Assembly (NCBI RefSeq): GCF_000740795.1
Contig: NZ_JGYG01000004.1
Span: 62,001-126,000 of the forward strand
Direction: 5' to 3'
DNA: 64,000 nucleotides
From: Haematobacter massiliensis
GTDB lineage: Bacteria; Pseudomonadota; Alphaproteobacteria; Rhodobacterales; Rhodobacteraceae
Part shown: one piece after another, positions 22,641-31,907 of the stretch
How positions within the stretch are numbered: the stretch's first letter is position 1
How the letters are laid out: each line of letters starts with the position of its first letter
Notes under the pieces: generated by a model
Told to the model about the DNA's origin: nothing
Database searches by the model: none
Seen by the model: only the letters and a program-made list of their open reading frames with translations
Translations under genes and position numbers: made by a program

Positions 22641-24665
22641 TTATGCGAGGCCGAGCGCGGTGACGGCCATGTCGATGGCCTTGATCCCGAGGAAGGGCAC
22701 GATCAGCCCGCCCAACCCGTAGATCGACAGGTTGCGCCTGAGCAGGGCCGCGGCACTTGCGGGCTGATACTTCACCCCGCGCAACGCCAGCGGGATCAGC
22801 GCGATGATGATCAGTGCGTTGAAGATCACGGCCGAGAGGATCGCGCTCTGCGGCGAACTCAGGCCCATGACGTTCAGCACCGCCAGCCCCGGAAAGGCCG
22901 CGACAAAGATCGCGGGCAGGATGGCGAAATACTTCGCCACATCATTGGCGATGGAAAAGGTCGTCAGCGCCCCGCGGCTGATCAGCAACTGCTTTCCCAC
23001 CATGACCACTTCGATCAGTTTGGTCGGATCACTGTCGAGGTCGATCAGGTTCGCAGCCTCTTTCGCCGCCGGAGTGCCGGAGTTCATCGCCACGCCCACA
23101 TCGGCCTGCGCCAGCGCCGGGGCGTCGTTCGAGCCATCCCCGCACATCGCGACGAGCCGCCCGCCCGCCTGTTCGCGCCGGATGTAGTCGAGTTTCATCT
23201 CGGGCGTCGCTTCGGCAAGGAAATCGTCCACACCGGCCTCGGCAGCGATGGCGGCAGCGGTCAGGGGGTTGTCGCCGGTAATCATCACCGTGCGGATGCC
23301 CATGGCGCGCAGTTCGGCAAAGCGGTCGCGCACCCCCGGCTTGATTATGTCCTTCAGGTGGATCGCCCCAAGGATGCGCTCGTCTTCCGCCACCAGAAGC
23401 GGTGTGCCGCCGGACCGGGCAATGTCCTCGAGCCGGGCCTTCAGCGCGGGATCGGCCCGGCTTCCGGTGAACCGCTCGACGGCATCGACCGCGCCCTTGC
23501 GCAACTTGCGATCTGGCAGATCGACACCCGACAGCCGGGTCCGGGCCGAAAAGGTCACGGCCTCGCCGCCAGCGGAAGGCTGCCTCGACAGCCCGGCGAC
23601 CAGCCTTTGCGCGAGGTCGACGATGGATTTTCCCTCGGGCGTCTCATCCGCCAGCGAGGCGAGATATGCCGCTTGCACCAGGTCCGTCTCGCTTACCCCC
23701 TGCGCCGGCAGGAAGGCCTCGGCCATGCGGTTGCCGAAGGTGATGGTGCCGGTCTTGTCCAGCAGCAGCGTATCGACATCGCCTGCCGCCTCGACCGCGC
23801 GGCCGGATTTGGCGATGACCTTGGCCCGCACGAGCCGATCCATCCCCGCAATGCCGATGGCGGAAAGCAGCCCGCCGATGGTGGTGGGGATGAGCGTCAC
23901 GAACAGGGCCGCCAGCGTGATGACCGGAATCACGATCCCCGAATAGCGGGCGAATGGTTCCAGCGTTACGACGACGAGCAGGAAGATCAAGGTCAGGCCC
24001 GCCAGCAAGATGTTCAAGGCGATCTCGTTCGGGGTCTTTTGCCGCTCGGCCCCCTCGACGAGAGCGATCATCCGATCGAGAAAGCTCTTGCCGGGTTCGG
24101 CCGTTATCCTCAGGAGCAGACTGTCCGAAACGACACGCGTGCCACCGGTGACCGAAGAGCGGTCACCGCCGGATTCGCGTATGACGGGAGCGCTTTCGCC
24201 GGTGATGGCGCTCTCATCGACCGACGCGACCCCACGGATCACCTCGGCATCGGTCGGGATCAGATCGCCCGCCTGGACCAATACCAGCTGCCCCGGGCGC
24301 AGCTGCGAGGAGGGCACCACTTTCGGCGCGGGATCGTTCTCATGCGCCAGCAGTTTCACCATGGTTTCGGCTTTGGTGGCGCGCAAGCTGTCGGCGCGGG
24401 CGCGACCCCGGCCTTCGGCCAGCGCCTCCGCGAAATTGGCGAAGAGCACGCAGACCCAGAGCCAGAACGCGATCTGAAGGCTCACGCCCCAGCCTGTCAC
24501 GCCAAGGGCGAGGTCGCGGAGAGCTAGCACCGTGGTCAGCGCCGCAGTGCTGGCGGTGACGAAGATCACCGCATTTCCCATCAGCGCCCGCGGACGCAGC
24601 TTGGTGAAGGCGGCCTTCAGCGCCGCCGAGTAAAGGCCCCTAAGGGCGGAGGAAGAGGTGGACAT
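22641..24665 (-). CDS. kdpB: KdpB, P-type ATPase subunit of the K+ importer
   Basis: 674 aa. The phosphorylation motif [13 protein letters not shown] lies near residue 305, the actuator motif is [15 protein letters not shown], the nucleotide-binding domain has [12 protein letters not shown], and [14 protein letters not shown] plus [20 protein letters not shown] complete the P-domain. Seven or so membrane helices include [20 protein letters not shown]. All catalytic residues are present. The ATG at 24665 is followed by the usual short N-terminal tail. It sits between kdpA and kdpC, with 57 and 10 bases of spacing. Confidence 0.97.
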   Translation of the reverse strand: MSTSSSALRGLYSAALKAAFTKLRPRALMGNAVIFVTASTAALTTVLALRDLALGVTGWGVSLQIAFWLWVCVLFANFAEALAEGRGRARADSLRATKAETMVKLLAHENDPAPKVVPSSQLRPGQLVLVQAGDLIPTDAEVIRGVASVDESAITGESAPVIRESGGDRSSVTGGTRVVSDSLLLRITAEPGKSFLDRMIALVEGAERQKTPNEIALNILLAGLTLIFLLVVVTLEPFARYSGIVIPVITLAALFVTLIPTTIGGLLSAIGIAGMDRLVRAKVIAKSGRAVEAAGDVDTLLLDKTGTITFGNRMAEAFLPAQGVSETDLVQAAYLASLADETPEGKSIVDLAQRLVAGLSRQPSAGGEAVTFSARTRLSGVDLPDRKLRKGAVDAVERFTGSRADPALKARLEDIARSGGTPLLVAEDERILGAIHLKDIIKPGVRDRFAELRAMGIRTVMITGDNPLTAAAIAAEAGVDDFLAEATPEMKLDYIRREQAGGRLVAMCGDGSNDAPALAQADVGVAMNSGTPAAKEAANLIDLDSDPTKLIEVVMVGKQLLISRGALTTFSIANDVAKYFAILPAIFVAAFPGLAVLNVMGLSSPQSAILSAVIFNALIIIALIPLALRGVKYQPASAAALLRRNLSIYGLGGLIVPFLGIKAIDMAVTALGLA

Positions 24666-24722
24666 CGCTGTAGTGCCTGAACTGGTTGGGGAAGACGCGG
24701 CCCCTGACGGGCCGCACAGGAG

Positions 24723-26408
24723 TCAAAAGCTCTGCCCGGAGGTCAGTGCCGTCTGCTCGGCAATCGGGCCAAGCGCCAGCACCGGAAAGAAGGTCAGCGC
24801 CCCGAGGATCGTCACGGTCAGGACCAGCAGCGTCACGAACAGCGGCCCATGCGTCGGGAATGTCCCCGAGGTGACGGCTGCGCGCTTCTTCGCCGCCAGC
24901 GATCCGGCAATCGCCAGCATCGGCACGATGATCGCATAGCGACCAAGGAGCATGAGCAGCCCAAGGGCCGTGGTCTGCCATTGCGCCGCCGCCCCGAAGC
25001 CCCCGAAGGCCGAGCCGTTGTTGCCGACGGCAGAGCTGTAGGCATAGAGGATCTCGCTCAGCCCGTGCGGCCCCGGCTCCTGCACCGAGGCCACCGCCGC
25101 GGGCACGGTGGCGGAGATCGCCCCGCCCACAAGGATCCCGAGCGGCATCGACAGGAAGGCGAGCATCGCCAGCGTGACCTCACGCGCCTCGATCTTGCGG
25201 CCAAGATACTCCGGGGTGCGCCCGACCATCAGCCCGGCCAGAAAGACAGCGAGGACGACGTAGAGCAACATCCCGTAAAGCCCGGCGCCGACACCCCCGA
25301 AGATGACCTCGCCGATCATCATGTTGACCATCTGCACAAGGCCCGACAGCGGCATGAAGCTGTCATGCATGGCATTGACCGACCCGTTCGAGGCCGCCGT
25401 GGTCACTTCCGCCCAGAGCGCCGACAGGCCCGCGCCGAAGCGCTGCTCCTTGCCCTCCATGTTGGTGCCGAGGCCAAGCGCCGCGTTGCCGCCCGTCTCG
25501 CCCCACCAGATCACGATCAGGCCGATCAGGAACATGACACCCATGGCGGCATAGATCGCCCATCCCTGACGCGCGTCCTTCGCCATCCGACCAAAGAGAA
25601 AGCAGAACGCCACCGGGATCAGAAGGATCGACAGGCATTGCGCCATGTTCGACAGGATCGTGGGATTCTCGAAGGGATGGGCCGAGTTCACGCCAAAGAA
25701 ACCGCCGCCATTGGTGCCGAGTTGCTTGATCGCGATCTGTGCCGCCGCTGGACCGCGGGCGATCAACTGATCCGCGCCCTCCAGGGTGGTCACATGCGCG
25801 GCGCCAAGAAGGGTCTGTGGTACGCCCTGCAGGATCAGCGCCAAGCCCAGCAGGATGGAGAGCGGCAGCAGCACATAAAGGACCGAGCGTGTCATATCGG
25901 CCCAGAAATTACCCAGGACCGCGCCTGTTTCGCCGGTGAAGCCGCGGATCACGGCGAGACCCACCGCCATCCCTGTCGCGGCCGAGGTGAAGTTCTGCAC
26001 CGTCAGTCCGGCCATCTGCGCGAAGTAGCTCAACTGCGCCTCGCCGGAATAGGCCTGCCAGTTGGTGTTGGTGACAAAGCTGATCGCGGTGTTGAAGGCC
26101 AGGTCGGGGGACATGGGCCCGATACCGTCGGGATTCAGCGGCAGAACGCCCTGCAATCGCAGGATCGCGTAAAGCAGCAGGAAGCCCGCGAGATTGAAGA
26201 CCAGCACCGCCAGCGCATAGGTCTTCCACCCATGCGTAACCTCGGTGCGAATGCCTGCCAGCCGGTAGACCGCCCGTTCGACCGGTCTGAGCACCGGCGA
26301 GAGCAGCACCCGATCTCCCGCATAGAGGCGCGCCATGAACCCGGCCAGAAGCCAGCCCGCAGCGGTCAGCACCGCGCAAAAGAGAACGTATCCGAGAAGG
26401 TCTTGCAT
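24723..26408 (-). CDS. kdpA: KdpA, potassium-binding and translocating subunit
   Basis: 561 aa membrane protein with ten or more hydrophobic segments. The selectivity-filter-like loops are visible as [33 protein letters not shown] and [19 protein letters not shown], in the canonical KdpA order. It opens [20 protein letters not shown]. With KdpB, KdpC and KdpF it forms the high-affinity K+ uptake ATPase used when external K+ is very low. The start at 26408 follows the kdpF stop by 10 bases. Confidence 0.97.
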   Translation of the reverse strand: MQDLLGYVLFCAVLTAAGWLLAGFMARLYAGDRVLLSPVLRPVERAVYRLAGIRTEVTHGWKTYALAVLVFNLAGFLLLYAILRLQGVLPLNPDGIGPMSPDLAFNTAISFVTNTNWQAYSGEAQLSYFAQMAGLTVQNFTSAATGMAVGLAVIRGFTGETGAVLGNFWADMTRSVLYVLLPLSILLGLALILQGVPQTLLGAAHVTTLEGADQLIARGPAAAQIAIKQLGTNGGGFFGVNSAHPFENPTILSNMAQCLSILLIPVAFCFLFGRMAKDARQGWAIYAAMGVMFLIGLIVIWWGETGGNAALGLGTNMEGKEQRFGAGLSALWAEVTTAASNGSVNAMHDSFMPLSGLVQMVNMMIGEVIFGGVGAGLYGMLLYVVLAVFLAGLMVGRTPEYLGRKIEAREVTLAMLAFLSMPLGILVGGAISATVPAAVASVQEPGPHGLSEILYAYSSAVGNNGSAFGGFGAAAQWQTTALGLLMLLGRYAIIVPMLAIAGSLAAKKRAAVTSGTFPTHGPLFVTLLVLTVTILGALTFFPVLALGPIAEQTALTSGQSF

Positions 26409-26418
26409 GAGCGTCCCC

Positions 26419-26505
26419 TCAGAACCGGCCCGGGCGGATCAGCGCCAGGAGGAGGAAGCCGAAAATCCCCGCAGAGACTGCGAGGCCAAGGATGATGTCG
26501 AACAT
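26419..26505 (-). CDS. kdpF: KdpF, small stabilising subunit
   Basis: 28 aa, [20 protein letters not shown] followed by ALIRPGRF, a single membrane helix with a basic C terminus ending in the typical KPERF/RPGRF. It lies directly upstream of kdpA on the same strand, the normal place for kdpF, and is too short for most gene finders. KdpF stabilises the KdpABC complex in the membrane. Confidence 0.9.
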   Translation of the reverse strand: MFDIILGLAVSAGIFGFLLLALIRPGRF

Positions 26506-26512
26506 TCCGCTC

Positions 26513-26596
26513 TCACATCCGCTCAATGAGGCGCGCGGCGCTGGCGAAAAGGCCGAAGCCCGCCAGTCCGAGCGCGAGATAGATCAGGTCTGCCAT
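26513..26596 (-). CDS. 27-aa membrane peptide leading the kdp operon
   Basis: MADLIYLALGLAGFGLFASA then ARLIERM, one predicted membrane helix with a charged tail. GGGAG lies eight bases before the ATG, and the stop is seven bases before kdpF, so it is likely translated from the kdp message. Similar short helices are found before kdpF in other proteobacteria by my recollection, but usually unnamed. It may be a second KdpF-like accessory subunit. Confidence 0.65.
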   Translation of the reverse strand: MADLIYLALGLAGFGLFASAARLIERM

Positions 26597-26686
26597 CGCA
26601 GTCTCCCGCAGTTGTCATTGCGGGGTGATCGCTCTGAACAGCGTGAAGGCGATATGTGGAAGGCGGCGGGGAAGCATAAAGATCGC

Positions 26687-26714
26687 GTAAAGTCGAACAC
26701 CGCCGGGACTTTAC
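26687..26714. promoter_or_regulatory. inverted repeat upstream of the kdp operon, candidate KdpE site
   Basis: GTAAAGTC (26687-26694) and GACTTTAC (26707-26714) are perfect 8-bp arms with a 12-base spacer, about 90-120 bases upstream of the first kdp start. The TTTAC cores recall the T-rich KdpE box of enterobacteria. Binding is inferred. Confidence 0.45.
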
Positions 26715-26842
26715 TCGCGTGCGATTTAACGCGTCGCCTCGCTGCAGTATGCATGAGAACCCGTTACGGGGAGATCGGCGCCGGTGCGGGATGAAGGCCC
26801 CGCGGCGCTGCCGGGAATCACCCCCCCTCGCCATGTGAAGCG

Positions 26843-26879
26843 GCGGTCTGCCCGCGCATCCTGTCGGCGGGCAGACCGC
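26843..26879. terminator. strong GC-rich hairpin, possible terminator
   Basis: GCGGTCTGCCCGC (26843-26855) and GCGGGCAGACCGC (26867-26879), a perfect 13-bp stem with an 11-base loop. Neither side has a T-run and no gene ends nearby, so what it terminates is unclear. It may be a relic of a lost gene or part of a small RNA. Confidence 0.45.
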
Positions 26880-27217
26880 GGGGCGATCCCGCCCGCAAGA
26901 GCCTCGTCAGATGGGCACGCGGGGAGAGGTGCTGCAAGAGATGATCGTCTGTCACCCTCCGACCGAGTGTCATGAGGGCAAGGTCACGCCATGGCCCGCC
27001 ATCCCCTCCACGCCGGAGGGCGGCAGCTGATTGGATGCGTGGAACGCCTTCGCTTGCCAGAGCGTATCGCAAAGCGCAGCATTGGCTTGGGAGGAACCTC
27101 GACCATCATCCGCTTCGAAACGCTGACAGAGCGCCAACATGAGAGCCACGCTTTCAGGCTTCGTCGCCGCTATCTTTTGATCAACATCTGGCGCAGCCAG
27201 CGAAAGTAACGTTGGAA

Positions 27218-27248
27218 ATTTTCGAAAAAATAACTAAATTCCGATAAT
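27218..27248. promoter_or_regulatory. TTTTCGAAAA element upstream of gntR
   Basis: ATTTTCGAAAA at 27218-27228, then an A/T-rich spacer and CGATAAT at 27242-27248. The same layout, one base shorter, occurs at 28020-28049 before the next gene. The paired occurrence around the GntR gene suggests its operator. Confidence 0.55.
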
Positions 27249-27321
27249 ACTCGCGTTTTTCTTGCAAATGCGGGGCGGATGAACAAGAACGGCTCAAGTG
27301 GATGTTCGAGGAAGCAAGGCG

Positions 27322-28020
27322 ATGACCGTAACCAAAACCGTCGAGGGAAACAGCAAGTCTCTGATGGCATCGGTATATGAGCGGCTCAGAGCCGACATCG
27401 TCGACGGCATCCGCCGGCCGGGCGACAAGATGCGCTTCGAGGAACTGCGCGAGACCTATGGGGTCGGGCTCAGTCCGCTGCGCGAAGCGCTGACCCGGCT
27501 CGCCGCCGAGAAACTGGTGGTGCTGGAGGAGCACAAGGGATTTCGCGTGGCGCCGATCTCGCGGCGTGACTTGGACGATCTGCTGTTCATGCGCCAGGAG
27601 GTGGAAGCCATGGCAATTCGCCGCTCGATCGAGCGGGGCGACGATCAATGGGAAGCGGGGATCGTTGCCGCGATCCATGCCCTTTCGAAACGGCACAGCC
27701 TGACGCCGGACGGCCATATCGACCCGGAATGGGAAATCCGGCACCGCAATTTTCACGATAGCCTGGTCGCCGCCTGCGATTCGCCGCGTCTGCTGCTGTT
27801 GCGCCAGCAGCTTACCGACCACGCCGACCGCTATCGCCGCCTGTCTCATCACTATCCCAGCGCTGGCCGCGACCATCTGAGCGAGCATCAGGCCATCGCC
27901 GATGCTGTGGTCTCACGCCGCATCGACGAGGCTGACAAGATGATCCGCGCCCATCTGGCCCGGACGGTCGACATCATTCTCTCAGGGGATGATCTACAGG
28001 GAAGCGGATTCGATGATTGA
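27322..28020 (+). CDS. GntR-family (FCD domain) transcriptional regulator
   Basis: 232 aa from ATG 27322 (MTVTKTVEGNSKSLMASVYE), ribosome site AGGAAGCAAGG; a GTG eight codons earlier is the alternative. The winged helix is RFEELRETYGVGLSPLREAL with the wing HKGFRVAPISRRDLDD. The FCD domain has RNFHDSLVAACDSPRL and HLSEHQAIADAVVSRR with the metal or ligand His residues. It belongs to the same subgroup as the two regulators at 37453-38789. Its stop touches the second TTTTCGAAAA element. It probably represses the following five-gene catabolic operon and itself. Confidence 0.92.
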   Translation: MTVTKTVEGNSKSLMASVYERLRADIVDGIRRPGDKMRFEELRETYGVGLSPLREALTRLAAEKLVVLEEHKGFRVAPISRRDLDDLLFMRQEVEAMAIRRSIERGDDQWEAGIVAAIHALSKRHSLTPDGHIDPEWEIRHRNFHDSLVAACDSPRLLLLRQQLTDHADRYRRLSHHYPSAGRDHLSEHQAIADAVVSRRIDEADKMIRAHLARTVDIILSGDDLQGSGFDD

Positions 28021-28049
28021 TTTTCGAAAATATATTGATTTGCGATAAT
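28020..28049. promoter_or_regulatory. TTTTCGAAAA element before the FAH/VOC operon
   Basis: ATTTTCGAAAA at 28020-28030 followed by a TATATTGATT stretch and CGATAAT at 28043-28049. It repeats the element before gntR and lies about 55-80 bases before the FAH start, where a repressor would block the promoter. Confidence 0.6.
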
Positions 28050-28102
28050 TGTTGTGGCATCAAGTTGATAACGAATGATTCACCCATGCCGGGAGGAAAA
28101 AC

Positions 28103-28930
28103 ATGAAGCTCATGACCTATGAGAAGGCGGGGACGCAGGGTGTGGCCGCGATGCGCGGGGCGGAGTGGGTCGATTTGGGGCCGATGGACCTGCTTGGTGC
28201 CATCGATGCGCCCGACCTGGATCAGCGGGTGAGCGCCGCGCCAGTGCTGGATATGAGCGGCGTCAAGCTGCTGCCGCCGCTGCCGAAGCCCGGCAAGATC
28301 ATCTGCGTCGGCCTGAACTATGCCGACCACGCCGCCGAAAGCCCTTACGACGCGCCGGACTATCCAACGCTGTTCCCGCGCTTCACCACCAGCCTGATCG
28401 CCGATGGCGACCCCATCGTGCGGCCGCGCATCTCGCATGAGCTGGATTTCGAGGGTGAGCTGGTCGCCATCATCGGCACCACTGGCCGCAACATCCCCAA
28501 AGCCAAAGCGACCAGCCATGTCGCCGCCTACTCCATCTTCAATGACGGTTCGGTGCGTGACTACCAGTTCAAGGCGCCGCAATGGACGGTTGGCAAGAAC
28601 TTCGACGACACCGGCGCTTTCGGGCCCTATGCCGTGACGGCGGATGAACTGCCGGATGGTGCCAAGGGGCTGAGGCTGCAAACCCGCCTGAACGGCGAGG
28701 TGGTGCAGAGCGCCTCGACCGATGACCTGCTGTTTCCCGTGGCCGATCTGATTTCGATCATCAGCGAAGCGATCACGCTTGAGGCAGGCGACATCATCGT
28801 CACTGGTACGCCGGCCGGGATCGGCTGGGCGCGTACGCCGAAGCTCTTCATGAAACCCGGCGACGTGGTCGAGGTGGAGATCGAGGGCATCGGCACGCTG
28901 CGCAATCCGGTCGTGGACGAGGCGGCCTGA
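28103..28930 (+). CDS. fumarylacetoacetate hydrolase (FAH) family protein
   Basis: 275 aa, typical length. The metal site is in the stretch LDFEGELVAIIGTTGRNIP (acidic ligands) and continues with AAYSIFNDGSVRDYQ. PGKIICVGLNYADHAAES is the canonical FAH beginning and IIVTGTPAGIGWA the canonical end. Members hydrate or hydrolyse 2-hydroxy-dienoates or acylpyruvates after ring cleavage. It starts MKLMTYEKAG with GGGAGGAAAAAC before it. It is first in the operon, and the ring-cleavage-like VOC proteins two genes later fit a meta-cleavage role. Confidence 0.94.
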   Translation: MKLMTYEKAGTQGVAAMRGAEWVDLGPMDLLGAIDAPDLDQRVSAAPVLDMSGVKLLPPLPKPGKIICVGLNYADHAAESPYDAPDYPTLFPRFTTSLIADGDPIVRPRISHELDFEGELVAIIGTTGRNIPKAKATSHVAAYSIFNDGSVRDYQFKAPQWTVGKNFDDTGAFGPYAVTADELPDGAKGLRLQTRLNGEVVQSASTDDLLFPVADLISIISEAITLEAGDIIVTGTPAGIGWARTPKLFMKPGDVVEVEIEGIGTLRNPVVDEAA

Positions 28931-28973
28931 CAGGCACAACCGGGCGGCGTAACCCTTTGGGAGGAGGGGCAAG

Positions 28974-29543
28974 ATGCTGAACCTGCAGATCATTATCGGC
29001 AGCGTACGTCAGGGGCGGGGCGGGCTTTCGGTCGCCGAATGGTTCGAGGGCGTCGCCCGAAGTGACCGCCGCTTCACCGTCGAGCGCGTCGACCTGGCCG
29101 AAATCGCGCTGCCGATCATGGATGAGCCGAACCACCCCCGGCTGCAGCAATACACCCACGAACACACCCGCGCCTTCAGCCGTCTGATCCAGCGCGCAGA
29201 CGCCTATGTCTTTGTCACCACAGAATATAACTATTCCCTGCCCGGCGCGCTGAAGAACGCGCTGGACTACCTTGGCCCGGAATGGGCGGGCAAGCCGATG
29301 GCCGCGGTCGGCTATGGCGGCATCTCGGGCGCTGCCCGCGCCGTCGAGGACCTCCGCCGCGTTGCCATCGCGCTGCGCATGGTGCCGCTGGTGCAGGGTG
29401 TGGTCTGCCCGCTCTATGCCCAGCAGCGCGACGAGGAAGGTCGCTTCCACGCCAACCCTACCCAGACAACCGCCACCACCGAGACGCTGGATGCGCTGGC
29501 CGATCTCGGCGGCATTCTGAAGGCCCGTCGCGCGGCAGCCTGA
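28974..29543 (+). CDS. NAD(P)H-dependent FMN reductase
   Basis: 189 aa flavodoxin-like fold. IIGSVRQGRGGLSVAEW is the FMN phosphate-binding loop and FVTTEYNYSLPGALKNALDY the conserved family motif. GKPMAAVGYGGISGAARAVE follows. Such enzymes make FMNH2 for partner monooxygenases or reduce quinones. The start at 28974 has GGGAGGAGGGGCAAG before it. No flavin-dependent monooxygenase gene is in this operon, so either the partner is elsewhere or the enzyme reduces a quinone made from the aromatic substrate. Confidence 0.93.
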   Translation: MLNLQIIIGSVRQGRGGLSVAEWFEGVARSDRRFTVERVDLAEIALPIMDEPNHPRLQQYTHEHTRAFSRLIQRADAYVFVTTEYNYSLPGALKNALDYLGPEWAGKPMAAVGYGGISGAARAVEDLRRVAIALRMVPLVQGVVCPLYAQQRDEEGRFHANPTQTTATTETLDALADLGGILKARRAAA

Positions 29544-29616
29544 CCACGCCGCGACCGGTTCATTTTTGACCGAGGCCATGCGCGGGCACCTTCCCGCATG
29601 GAAAGGAGGGGGAAAG

Positions 29617-30579
29617 ATGACCGCTATCACCGGAAGGATTGCCGCCACCAAGCGACCGGGAGAACTGGGCGTCCATTCGATGGATACCTTTACCATGCGC
29701 GTGCCCGACCTGAGGGTCGCCGACGATTTCTATCGCGCCTTCGGGTTGGACATACGCGAGGAAGGCAACACGCTTGGCCTGTATACCTTCGGCTCGGATC
29801 ACCGTTGGCTCAGCCTGACAGAAGGGCCGAGAAAGCAGCTCAATCACCTGTCTCTAGCCGTGTTCGAGGAGGATTTCGAACCGCTGCGCCAACGGATCGA
29901 GCAGATGGGCGTGCGGCTGATGGATGCGCCGCGCGGCTTCGACAGTAACGGGTTCTGGTTTCACGACCCGTTCGGCGTGCTGATCGAGGTCAAGATCGCC
30001 GAAAAGACCTCGCCCGATGCAAAGACCCCGTTCTCGCTGAGCTCGACACCCGGCGGGGTGGCGGCGGCACCGATGCGCTCGAAGGCACCCATCGTGCGGC
30101 CGCGCCGGCTGGCGCATGTGCTGCTGTTCACGCCGGACGTGCCGAAAGCCATCGCGTTCTACACTCGGGCGCTGGGGCTGCGGCTCTCGGACCGCTCGGG
30201 CGATGTGATCTGCTTCATGCACGGCATCCACGGCTCGGACCACCATCTGCTGGCCTTTGCGAAGTCATCCGCCCCGGGGCTGCACCATTGCAGCTGGGAC
30301 ATGGGCGGCATCAATGAAATCGGCAAGGGCGCGATGCAGATGGCCGACAAGGGCTATTCGCACGGCTGGGGCATGGGGCGGCATGTCCTCGGCTCGAACT
30401 ACTTCCATTATGTGCGCGATCCCTGGGGCAGCTATTCCGAATATTCCGCCGACATCGACTATATCCCGCACGACTGCGACTGGCAGGCCGGAGACTATCC
30501 GGGCGAGGATTCCATCTATCTCTGGGGGCCCGAAATGCCCGCCGATTTCGTCCATAACTACGAATCCGACGCGGACTAG
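29617..30579 (+). CDS. two-domain VOC / extradiol ring-cleavage dioxygenase-like protein
   Basis: 320 aa, two vicinal-oxygen-chelate domains. In the C-terminal domain the 2-His-1-Glu iron site can be read: RRLAHVLLFTPDV, LHHCSWDMGG and GSYSEYSADIDYI. The N-terminal domain (MDTFTMRVPDLRVADDFYRA, LNHLSLAV, LIEVKIAE) lacks the first His and is probably structural, as in type I extradiol dioxygenases. The start MTAITGRIAATKRPG at 29617 has GAAAGGAGGGGAAAG. It is likely to cut a substituted catechol or hydroquinone. Confidence 0.9.
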   Translation: MTAITGRIAATKRPGELGVHSMDTFTMRVPDLRVADDFYRAFGLDIREEGNTLGLYTFGSDHRWLSLTEGPRKQLNHLSLAVFEEDFEPLRQRIEQMGVRLMDAPRGFDSNGFWFHDPFGVLIEVKIAEKTSPDAKTPFSLSSTPGGVAAAPMRSKAPIVRPRRLAHVLLFTPDVPKAIAFYTRALGLRLSDRSGDVICFMHGIHGSDHHLLAFAKSSAPGLHHCSWDMGGINEIGKGAMQMADKGYSHGWGMGRHVLGSNYFHYVRDPWGSYSEYSADIDYIPHDCDWQAGDYPGEDSIYLWGPEMPADFVHNYESDAD

Positions 30580-30613
30580 AACGCCGGATTCGCCATGGGA
30601 AGAGGAGGAGCCC

Positions 30614-31540
30614 ATGCCTGCACCACTGGTTTTCCGTCTTGGCTATGTCGCCCTGAACGTCACCGATCCCGAGGCTGCGGCCAAGGACACCTGCAACATC
30701 GCCGGTGCACGCATCAGCGCGCGCGAGGGCGAGCGGATCATGCTGACGTCGAACCAGCGACGGGCCGAGATGATCCTGTATCCTGCGGCCACCAACACCC
30801 TGCGCCGCGTCGGCCTGGAAGCCGTCACGCCCGAAGCGGTGGATGAGGTCGCTGTCCGGGCCCGCAAGGCCGGGCTGAAAATCCTGACCGATCGGCCTTC
30901 GTTGGACTGTATCAGCAAGGGCGTGACCTTCCTGACCAGCGAAGGCCATGCCATCGAGGTCCATACCCCGATGCCTCTGGATCAGCCCTTGCGCTATCAT
31001 GGGCCCGGCGTGCATCCGCGTTTCCTCGACCATGTCAATTTCGCGGCCAGGGATCCGGTGACCTTTTCGCAAGAATTGCACGCCGCGACCGGGATGCTGC
31101 TGACCGAACGCACATCGGGCTATGAGATCATGTGGATGCGCGCGGCCGATGGCCGCCATCACACGCTCGCTGCGGTCAAGGGAAACACCGGGGTCCATCA
31201 CATCAGCTGGGAGTTCAAGAATTTCGACGGCCTCAAGGGCATTGCAGATGAACTCGGCGTCGAGAACCGCCGGCTGCTCTGGGGGCCGGGCAGGCATGGT
31301 GCGGGCGACAACCTGTTCCTGTATTACGTCGACCGTTCCGGCTTCCTCATCGAATGCATCGCGGAAATGGAGGTGATTCAGGATCTGGATCTGCCCACCC
31401 GCGTCGCCGATCCCGGGGAGAATTTGTCGAACTGGCGCGTGGTCAACCAGTGGGGTGCCTTGCCCTCGTTGGAATGGATCCAGCACTTCACCGCCTGCTG
31501 CGGAGTGGACGAGCATGACGATCTTCTCCTCCTCGCCTGA
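30614..31540 (+). CDS. second two-domain VOC dioxygenase-like protein
   Basis: 308 aa starting MPAPLVFRLGYVALNV, ribosome site GAGGAGGAG. Again two VOC domains. The C-terminal one has FLDHVNFAARDPVTFSQ, VHHISWEFKNFDGLKG and GFLIECIAEME, giving His, His and Glu ligands; the N-terminal one has Tyr where the first His would be. It resembles its neighbour in layout but not closely in sequence. Two such proteins side by side may form a heteromer or act on successive intermediates. It overlaps the next gene by 26 bases. Confidence 0.88.
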   Translation: MPAPLVFRLGYVALNVTDPEAAAKDTCNIAGARISAREGERIMLTSNQRRAEMILYPAATNTLRRVGLEAVTPEAVDEVAVRARKAGLKILTDRPSLDCISKGVTFLTSEGHAIEVHTPMPLDQPLRYHGPGVHPRFLDHVNFAARDPVTFSQELHAATGMLLTERTSGYEIMWMRAADGRHHTLAAVKGNTGVHHISWEFKNFDGLKGIADELGVENRRLLWGPGRHGAGDNLFLYYVDRSGFLIECIAEMEVIQDLDLPTRVADPGENLSNWRVVNQWGALPSLEWIQHFTACCGVDEHDDLLLLA

Positions 31541-31907
31541 GGATCGGGCGCTGGCCGACGAGCTGGAAGCACGGCGCTATCGCGCCATGCAGGCCGGCGA
31601 CGCTACTGCGCTGGACGCAATGTTGGACGATGATCTGTCCTACACGCATTCCTTCGGCGACCGAGACAGCAAGGCCAGCTACCTGGACAAGCTGCGCGCG
31701 GGGTTTTTCCAGTATCACGAACTGCGACCGGTGACAGAGCAGGTGATCCGCCGTGGAGATGTGCTCGTTCTGGTGGGGTCGATGTGGGCACGCGCCACGG
31801 TGAATGGTCAAGACCGCGTCATCGACAATGTCTGCACCAGTGTCTGGGCAATGCGCGCGGATGAATGGCGATTCCTTGCCTTCTCACCGACCCCTCTGAA
31901 ACGCTGA
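31515..31907 (+). CDS. NTF2/SnoaL-like protein
   Basis: 130 aa, MTIFSSSPEDRALADELEAR. The cone-shaped NTF2-like fold is recognisable: RRYRAMQAGDATALDAMLDD, DDLSYTHSFGD and the final WRFLAFSPTPLKR strand. Members are small isomerases, dehydratases or ring-hydroxylase beta subunits. The start ATG 31515 lies within the VOC gene, showing coupling. It is the last gene of the operon before the IS remnants. Exact role unknown. Confidence 0.82.
   Translation: MTIFSSSPEDRALADELEARRYRAMQAGDATALDAMLDDDLSYTHSFGDRDSKASYLDKLRAGFFQYHELRPVTEQVIRRGDVLVLVGSMWARATVNGQDRVIDNVCTSVWAMRADEWRFLAFSPTPLKR

Larger units (their letters stand above)
26597..27321. other. 725-base divergent spacer between kdp and gntR
   Basis: No convincing gene. 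It holds the kdp promoter region with an inverted repeat (26687-26714), a 13-bp-stem hairpin (26843-26879), and, after an abrupt fall in GC near 27170, the gntR promoter with a TTTTCGAAAA element. Small open frames here lack ribosome sites and family motifs. Confidence 0.5.

Noticed and set aside
26991-27209. A 72-codon plus-strand frame before gntR
   Set aside because: No ribosome site or conserved features; it crosses the boundary into the AT-rich promoter.
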